Assembly (NCBI GenBank): GCA_910574915.1
Contig: CAJTCR010000022.1
Coordinates: 1 to 64,000 of the forward strand
DNA length: 64,000 bases
Source: Eubacteriaceae bacterium
GTDB lineage: Bacteria; Bacillota; Clostridia; Lachnospirales; Lachnospiraceae
Direction: 5' to 3'
The notes below the pieces were generated by a model. It was not told where the DNA came from. It did no database searches and saw nothing but the letters and a program-made list of their open reading frames with translations. Each line of letters starts with the position of its first letter. Positions within the stretch are counted from its first letter, which is position 1. Shown piece after piece: positions 59,300 through 64,000 of the stretch. The position numbers and the translations under genes are program-made.

Positions 59300-60133
59300 A
59301 TGAATCAAAAACGTATCTTTTGGATCTTCGTGCTGTTTCTGCTCGCAAGCCTTGATGTAATGTTTATACGCAGGATCGAACAAAACCAGAGGGATGCCAG
59401 ACAGGAATCGCAGTTGTCTAACGAGGAAGAAGCGCTTGCCGTACTGCGCGCGCTACAGCTTCCGGCAGAGGTTTTGGCACAATTTGACGGCGATCAGCAG
59501 GCGGAACAAATACTCGCCTATTTGTTCTGCCAGTCTAAAAGGCCGTCAGATTTAAAACAGTGGTGCCAGTCGCAGCAGGAGGCAGAACCGCAGCTCTATG
59601 ACCGGTATGCGGCGATGATACGGCAGATTTTTGCCGATGCCGTCTATTTTCCGATTCCGCAGGCAGCGGATGAAGAGGTCTGTGTCGCTTATGAAAATAG
59701 CTGGCAGTCGCAGCGTACATACGGCGGTACCCGCGGGCATGAAGGCTGTGACCTGATGGCGTCCGTCCAGCAGCGCGGCTATTATCCGGTCGTCAGTGTC
59801 AGCGACGGCGTAGTGGAAAAGATCGGATGGCTGCCGCAGGGCGGCTACCGGATCGGCATACGAAGCAGCCACCAGGTATATTATTACTATGCGCACCTTG
59901 CGGAATACGAAGACGGGATAGAACAAGGCACACAAATCGCCGCCGGACAACTGCTCGGGTATATGGGAGATACGGGCTACAGCGAAGTGGAAGGGACGAC
60001 CGGAAACTTTCCGGTGCACCTGCATTTTGGCATATATCTGGATGTGGAAGGACGGGGCGAGACCAGCTTTAATCCATATTATGTGCTCAAATGGCTGGAA
60101 GCGAGCAGGCTGAAATATGAGTACCGCAAGTAA
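59300..60133 (+). CDS. membrane-anchored M23 (LytM) metallopeptidase
   Basis: 277 aa. One N-terminal helix (about 7-24), a helical linker, then the M23 domain. Zinc ligands are in RGHEGCDLM (HxxxD) and VHLHFGIY (HxH), so the enzyme should be active on peptidoglycan cross-bridges. The SpoIIQ family has the same layout but often a defective site; here both motifs look intact. TAGGAGGAAA precedes the start. It is divergent from ylbJ with 47 nt between. Confidence 0.85.
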   Translation: MNQKRIFWIFVLFLLASLDVMFIRRIEQNQRDARQESQLSNEEEALAVLRALQLPAEVLAQFDGDQQAEQILAYLFCQSKRPSDLKQWCQSQQEAEPQLYDRYAAMIRQIFADAVYFPIPQAADEEVCVAYENSWQSQRTYGGTRGHEGCDLMASVQQRGYYPVVSVSDGVVEKIGWLPQGGYRIGIRSSHQVYYYYAHLAEYEDGIEQGTQIAAGQLLGYMGDTGYSEVEGTTGNFPVHLHFGIYLDVEGRGETSFNPYYVLKWLEASRLKYEYRK

Positions 60134-60171
60134 ACAGTGGAACATACAATACAACACAAATGGGAGGAGCT

Positions 60172-62082
60172 ATGCCAGGATTTTTGCCAATCAGCAGGGA
60201 AGATATGGAGGCGGCTGGGATCAGCCAGTTAGATTTTGTCTATGTGACAGGGGACGCGTACGTAGACCATCCGTCCTTTGGGCATGCGATTATCAGCCGC
60301 ATTTTGCAGGCGCACGGATATCAGGTAGGCATTATTGCGCAGCCGGACTATAAGCGCAGGGACAGCATTTCGGTACTGGGAGAGCCAAGGCTTGGGTTTT
60401 TAGTGACAGCGGGAAATATGGACTCGATGGTCAACCATTACAGCGTGTCCAAAAAGCGGCGCGCTACAGACGCCTATACGCCTGGCGGAGTCATGGGAAA
60501 ACGCCCGGACTATGCGGTAACGGTTTACAGCAGGCTGATCCGCAGCGTCTATCCTGATATTCCGATTATTATCGGCGGGATCGAGGCTTCGCTTCGCAGG
60601 CTGGGGCATTATGACTATTGGTCAAATAAGGTAAAGCGCTCGGTTTTATTAGACGCAGGAGCTGACCTGATCAGCTATGGGATGGGAGAGCACAGCATTG
60701 TGGAAATCGCAGACGCGCTTGCGTCAGGAATCGCTGTTTCTGACCTGACCTTTATTAACGGGACTGTTTTTCGTACAAAAGACCATGCGCTTGCGAGTGA
60801 AGACGCTGTACAGCTTCCGTCTTTTGACCAGATCCGTCTTAATAAACACGCTTACGCACGCAGCTTTTATTTACAGTACTGCAATACAGATCCTTTCGCC
60901 GGAAAGCGGCTCTATGAGACTTATAAGGGCGGCGTCTATATTGTGCAGAATCCGGCTTCTAAGCCGCTTAGCCAGTTGGAAATGGACGATGTCTACGCAC
61001 TGCCGTATATGCGCACTTACCATCCGTCTTATGAAGCCGCTGGCGGCGTGCCGGCGATCCGGGAGGTCAAATTCAGCCTTGTCAGCAGCAGGGGCTGCTT
61101 TGGCGGATGCAATTTTTGCGCGCTGACGTTTCACCAGGGCAGGCTGATCCAGAGCAGAAGCCATGCTTCCATTATAGAGGAAGCGCGCATCCTGGTCAAA
61201 GATCCAGATTTTAAAGGGTATATCCACGATGTCGGCGGGCCGACTGCAAATTTCAGACAGCCTGCATGTGACAAGCAGCTTAAAAAGGGTGCCTGTGCGG
61301 ACAGGCAGTGCCTGTTTCCGACGCCGTGCAAAAATCTGAACATCGACCACAGCGACTATCGAAAGCTGCTGCAAAAGCTTCGCCGCTTAGACGGGGTAAA
61401 AAAAGTATTTATCCGCTCCGGCATCCGCTATGATTACCTGATCTATGATAAAGATCAGCGCTTTTTGCAGGAATTGTGCGAGCATCATGTGAGCGGCCAG
61501 TTAAAGATCGCGCCGGAGCATATTTCCAATACGGTGCTGCAAAAGCTTGGCAAGCCTTCGGTCGAGGTCTACCGCAGGTTTGTGCGTGCGTACGAGCAGA
61601 TGAACAAAAAACTCGGCAAGGAGCAGTATCTGGTTCCTTACCTGATGTCCTCCCATCCTGGCTCTACATTAAAGGAAGCGGTAGAGCTTGCAGAGTTTTT
61701 GCGGGATATGGGCTATGTACCGCAGCAGGTGCAGGACTTTTACCCGACGCCGTCTACAATCTCTACCTGCATGTACTATACCGGCATTGACCCGCGTACG
61801 ATGGAGCCTGTCTATGTAGCGAACAATCCGCACGAAAAAGCGATGCAGCGGGCGCTGATCCAATACCGCAATCCGAAAAACTATAACTTGGTAAAAGAAG
61901 CTTTAATAAAAGCAGGACGGGAAGACCTGATCGGGGACGGAAAGAAATGCCTGATCGGGGACAAAAACTATGCGCTGTTTCGGAAACAGCAAAAAACAGG
62001 AAAACGAACATCAGAGAGCAAAAAAGACAAAAAGCATCAGACAGGCAGGCATAATAGCAGAGGCAGTAAAAGAAAAAAATAA
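60172..62082 (+). CDS. YgiQ family radical SAM protein
   Basis: 636 aa. N-terminal FLPISREDMEAAG and DAYVDHPSFGHAIISRIL; the cobalamin-like domain GGIEASLRRLGHYDYWS; radical SAM motif SRGCFGGCNFCAL; C-terminal DUF3362 with YTGIDPRTM. The family's reaction is not established. The C-terminus is Lys/Arg-rich. GGGAGGAG precedes the start at 60172. The RluA gene follows after 19 nt. Confidence 0.9.
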   Translation: MPGFLPISREDMEAAGISQLDFVYVTGDAYVDHPSFGHAIISRILQAHGYQVGIIAQPDYKRRDSISVLGEPRLGFLVTAGNMDSMVNHYSVSKKRRATDAYTPGGVMGKRPDYAVTVYSRLIRSVYPDIPIIIGGIEASLRRLGHYDYWSNKVKRSVLLDAGADLISYGMGEHSIVEIADALASGIAVSDLTFINGTVFRTKDHALASEDAVQLPSFDQIRLNKHAYARSFYLQYCNTDPFAGKRLYETYKGGVYIVQNPASKPLSQLEMDDVYALPYMRTYHPSYEAAGGVPAIREVKFSLVSSRGCFGGCNFCALTFHQGRLIQSRSHASIIEEARILVKDPDFKGYIHDVGGPTANFRQPACDKQLKKGACADRQCLFPTPCKNLNIDHSDYRKLLQKLRRLDGVKKVFIRSGIRYDYLIYDKDQRFLQELCEHHVSGQLKIAPEHISNTVLQKLGKPSVEVYRRFVRAYEQMNKKLGKEQYLVPYLMSSHPGSTLKEAVELAEFLRDMGYVPQQVQDFYPTPSTISTCMYYTGIDPRTMEPVYVANNPHEKAMQRALIQYRNPKNYNLVKEALIKAGREDLIGDGKKCLIGDKNYALFRKQQKTGKRTSESKKDKKHQTGRHNSRGSKRKK

Positions 62083-62101
62083 ATGGAGATACAATTTTGC
62101 A

Positions 62102-63067
62102 ATGAAACAATTAGAAATAGGTGAAAATGAAGCCGGACAGCGGCTGGACAAGTATTTGAAAAAACTCCTGCCCAATGCGGACAGCAGCTTTTTATATAAA
62201 ATGCTGCGAAAAAAGAATATTGTGTTAAACGGCAAAAAAGCACAGGGAGCCGTACACCTTGTAAACGGGGATACGGTTACGCTCTACCTTTCGGATGAGA
62301 CCTATGAAAAATTCAGTGCAGACAAACGGCCGCCTGCCTTATCCGCCGGTTCCGTGCCAAAGCTTTCGGTGCTGTATGAAGACCAGGATTTTTTAATCGT
62401 CGATAAGCCAGCCGGAATGCTTTCGCAAAAGGCGGCGTTAAAGGATATTTCCGCAAACGAATGCATTTTGAACTATTTGCTGGATACGGGCGCGGTCACG
62501 CCGCAGGCATTGCAGACGTTCCGCCCGTCGGTCTGCAACCGCCTCGACCGCAATACGTCGGGCATCCTGATTGCCGGGAAAACACTTTTGGGCCTGCAGA
62601 CGATGTCGGCACAGCTTAAGGAGCGTACAGTGAAAAAATATTACCGCTGCGTGGTGGCAGGTACATTGACGGACGGACAGTACTTAAAAGGATATTTAAA
62701 AAAAGATGACAAAAAAAATAAAGTGACGGTCTATGCTGGCCCCTGTCATAATGCGAAAGCAGAAGATCCTCAGATCCAGTATATTGAAACCGAATACACC
62801 CCGTTATGGCACTGCAGGGGATGCACGATGCTCGAAGTCCATTTGATTACCGGGCGTTCCCACCAGATCCGCGCGCATCTTGCGTCCATCGGACACCCGA
62901 TTGTCGGAGATCCCAAATATGGGGACAGGGCGCGGAATGAAGCATACCGTAAAAAAACGGGCATCCGGCATCAGCTCTTACATGCCTACCGGGTCGAATT
63001 TCCAGACGGAAAACAGGTAACGGCTCCCCTGCCTGCTTATTTTTCGTATTTTTCTGAAAATAGCTAG
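62102..63067 (+). CDS. RluA family pseudouridine synthase
   Basis: 321 aa. An N-terminal S4-like RNA-binding domain (QRLDKYLKKLL) is followed by the RluA catalytic domain with the Asp motif NRLDRNTSG and GRSHQIRAHLASIGHPIVGD. The target uridine (23S rRNA, RluC/D-like) is not determined. The start at 62102 is favoured over a 44-codon extension into the ygiQ 3' end; GGAGA lies about 14 nt upstream. Confidence 0.9.
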   Translation: MKQLEIGENEAGQRLDKYLKKLLPNADSSFLYKMLRKKNIVLNGKKAQGAVHLVNGDTVTLYLSDETYEKFSADKRPPALSAGSVPKLSVLYEDQDFLIVDKPAGMLSQKAALKDISANECILNYLLDTGAVTPQALQTFRPSVCNRLDRNTSGILIAGKTLLGLQTMSAQLKERTVKKYYRCVVAGTLTDGQYLKGYLKKDDKKNKVTVYAGPCHNAKAEDPQIQYIETEYTPLWHCRGCTMLEVHLITGRSHQIRAHLASIGHPIVGDPKYGDRARNEAYRKKTGIRHQLLHAYRVEFPDGKQVTAPLPAYFSYFSENS

Positions 63068-63105
63068 GCAAAATAAGAGCATCATAGGATCTAGGAGAAG
63101 CACAG

Positions 63106-63639
63106 ATGGCAACATGGAATTCGCGCGGGCTGCGCGGCTCGACGCTGGAAGAATATATTAACCGGACAAATGAAAAATATCAGGAAAACGGGCTGGCGCT
63201 GATTCAGAAAATACCGACGCCGATTACGCCGATTACGATTGACAAGCAGACAAGGCATATTACACTGGCGTATTTTGAACAGAAAAGTACCGTGGACTAT
63301 ATCGGCGCGGTGCAGGGGATTCCTGTCTGCTTTGACGCAAAGGAATGCCGTACGGATACGTTTCCGCTGCAAAATATCCATCCGCACCAGGTTGCGTTTA
63401 TGGAGCAGTTTGAACAGCAGGGCGGCGTTGCTTTTTTTCTGATTTCTTATTCTGCGAGAGACGAGTTTTATTACCTGCGTTTTTGTAAACTGCTGGAATT
63501 TTGGAACAGGATGAAAAATGGCGGAAGGAAGAGCTTTCGTTATGAAGAATTAGAACAGGATTTTATTTTTAAGCCTGCTGGCGGCATTTTAGTTCCTTAT
63601 TTGGATCAAATGCAGAAGGATTTGTTATTCAGAGATTGA
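63106..63639 (+). CDS. recU: Holliday junction resolvase RecU
   Basis: 177 aa. NSRGLRGSTLEEYINRTN at the N-terminus and FDAKECRTDTFPL with catalytic Asp/Glu/Lys-type residues of the PD-(D/E)XK fold; HPHQVAFMEQF and GVAFFLISY are family strings. It resolves the junctions that RuvAB migrates. CTAGGAG precedes the start. Its stop codon lies in the -35 region of the next promoter. Confidence 0.93.
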   Translation: MATWNSRGLRGSTLEEYINRTNEKYQENGLALIQKIPTPITPITIDKQTRHITLAYFEQKSTVDYIGAVQGIPVCFDAKECRTDTFPLQNIHPHQVAFMEQFEQQGGVAFFLISYSARDEFYYLRFCKLLEFWNRMKNGGRKSFRYEELEQDFIFKPAGGILVPYLDQMQKDLLFRD

Positions 63640-63664
63640 CAAAGCGCGCGGTTTCTTTTATAAT
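63636..63664 (+). promoter_or_regulatory. consensus sigma-A promoter of the hisZ transcript
   Basis: Perfect TTGACA (63636-63641), 17-nt spacer, perfect TATAAT (63659-63664). It overlaps the recU stop. Leader about 130 nt. Confidence 0.88.
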
Positions 63665-63728
63665 GGACATAATTTTATGCGTTAGCGCAATAAAGCGCAT
63701 AAAAAGGGGCTATACAAATACAGCCGAA

Positions 63729-63742
63729 ACCAGTATACTGGT
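63729..63742. promoter_or_regulatory. 14-bp perfect palindrome in the hisZ leader
   Basis: ACCAGTATACTGGT, about 58 nt after the predicted transcription start. An upstream hairpin (TTATGCG / CGCATAA, about 63674-63701) is also in the leader. Candidate repressor site for the histidine genes. Confidence 0.45.
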
Positions 63743-63799
63743 AGGATATACAGAAAACGTAAAATGCAACAACGAAAAGAGGAAAGCAGGGAAAAGCAT

Positions 63800-64000
63800 A
63801 TGAAACAGCATTTGCTGCACACGCCGGAAGGATTCAGGGATATCTATAACGGCGAATGTGAAAAGAAACTGGATTTGGAAGAAAAACTGTACAATATTTT
63901 AAAGACATACGGCTATCATCCGATACAGACGCCGTCTTTTGAATTTTTTGATATATTTGGAAAAGAAATCGGGACGACTGCTTCTAAGGATTTGTATAAA
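63800..64000 (+). CDS. hisZ: ATP phosphoribosyltransferase regulatory subunit HisZ (5' part)
   Basis: 67 codons seen, cut by the window end. Start LLHTPEGFRDIYNGECEKK, then PIQTPSFEFFDIF and EIGTTASKDLYK. This is the histidyl-tRNA-synthetase-like HisZ used with the short HisG at the first step of histidine synthesis. HisS is the alternative, but HTPEGFRDI with this spacing fits HisZ of Clostridia. AGGGAAAAG precedes the start. Confidence 0.8.
   Translation, partial: MKQHLLHTPEGFRDIYNGECEKKLDLEEKLYNILKTYGYHPIQTPSFEFFDIFGKEIGTTASKDLYK

Overview
The window reads as a chromosomal segment of an endospore-forming Gram-positive Clostridia, most likely a Lachnospiraceae (gut anaerobe of the Blautia/Dorea/Mediterraneibacter kind). 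Supporting evidence: spore genes (yqfC, yqfD, spoVB-like, gerW, an alpha/beta SASP, ylbJ), Firmicutes-type gene orders (phoH-HD protein-ybeY; rpmB/asp23-yloV-recG; rqcH-yicC-remA-rpoZ; rsmD-coaD-ylbJ), lineage-typical small proteins, sigma-A promoters with 17-nt spacers, and strong Shine-Dalgarno sequences. No rRNA, tRNA, CRISPR array, prophage or complete IS was seen.

Layout. 1-1.7 kb: orphan NeuB-type synthase and dCMP deaminase. 1.7-9 kb: sporulation/ribosome-maturation run yqfC-yqfD-phoH-degenerate HD membrane protein-ybeY, then a DUF3048 lipoprotein and a SpoVB-like flippase. 9-12.8 kb: sugar-utilisation island (orphan ABC binding protein, AraC regulator, GH27 alpha-galactosidase, zinc-ribbon mini-protein). 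12.9-16.7 kb: BofC-like anchored protein and two FAD oxidoreductases. 16.7-18.4 kb: repeat-rich gap with a dead gene. 18.4-22.8 kb: envelope cluster (LtaS-like sulfatase, GDPD membrane protein, two small membrane proteins). 22.9-27.8 kb: broken AAA gene, HAD phosphatase, metF, apbE, DUF896, 5-formyl-THF cyclo-ligase. 27.8-28.7 kb: repeat array. 28.7-44.4 kb: miaB, NusG_II and Gx proteins, ruvAB, a very long ZapA-like protein, U32 protein, FtsW/RodA + PBP pair, second AAA protein, Nudix, DUF2953-gerW. 44.4-49.7 kb: small membrane protein, rpmB, asp23-yloV-recG, SASP. 49.8-50.6 kb: repeat array. 50.7-64 kb: rqcH, yicC, remA, rpoZ, rimO, pgsA, cinA, rsmD, coaD, ylbJ, M23 peptidase, YgiQ, RluA, recU and the start of hisZ.

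The most unusual content is intergenic. A family of large imperfect palindromes (called A elements here, about 270-450 nt) occurs nine times, in both orientations, with a nearly invariant 42-nt core hairpin and outer stems that differ between copies but keep their pairing. A second palindromic family (B elements, 20-nt perfect terminal inverted repeats, CTAG at both ends) occurs twice; one copy interrupts a decayed gene, and removing 162 bp (the element plus one CTAG) leaves the two halves in the same frame. Both look like non-autonomous mobile or structured-RNA elements, and no transposase for them is visible here. Function is unknown. The covariation could come from RNA-level selection or from template-switch correction within palindromes.
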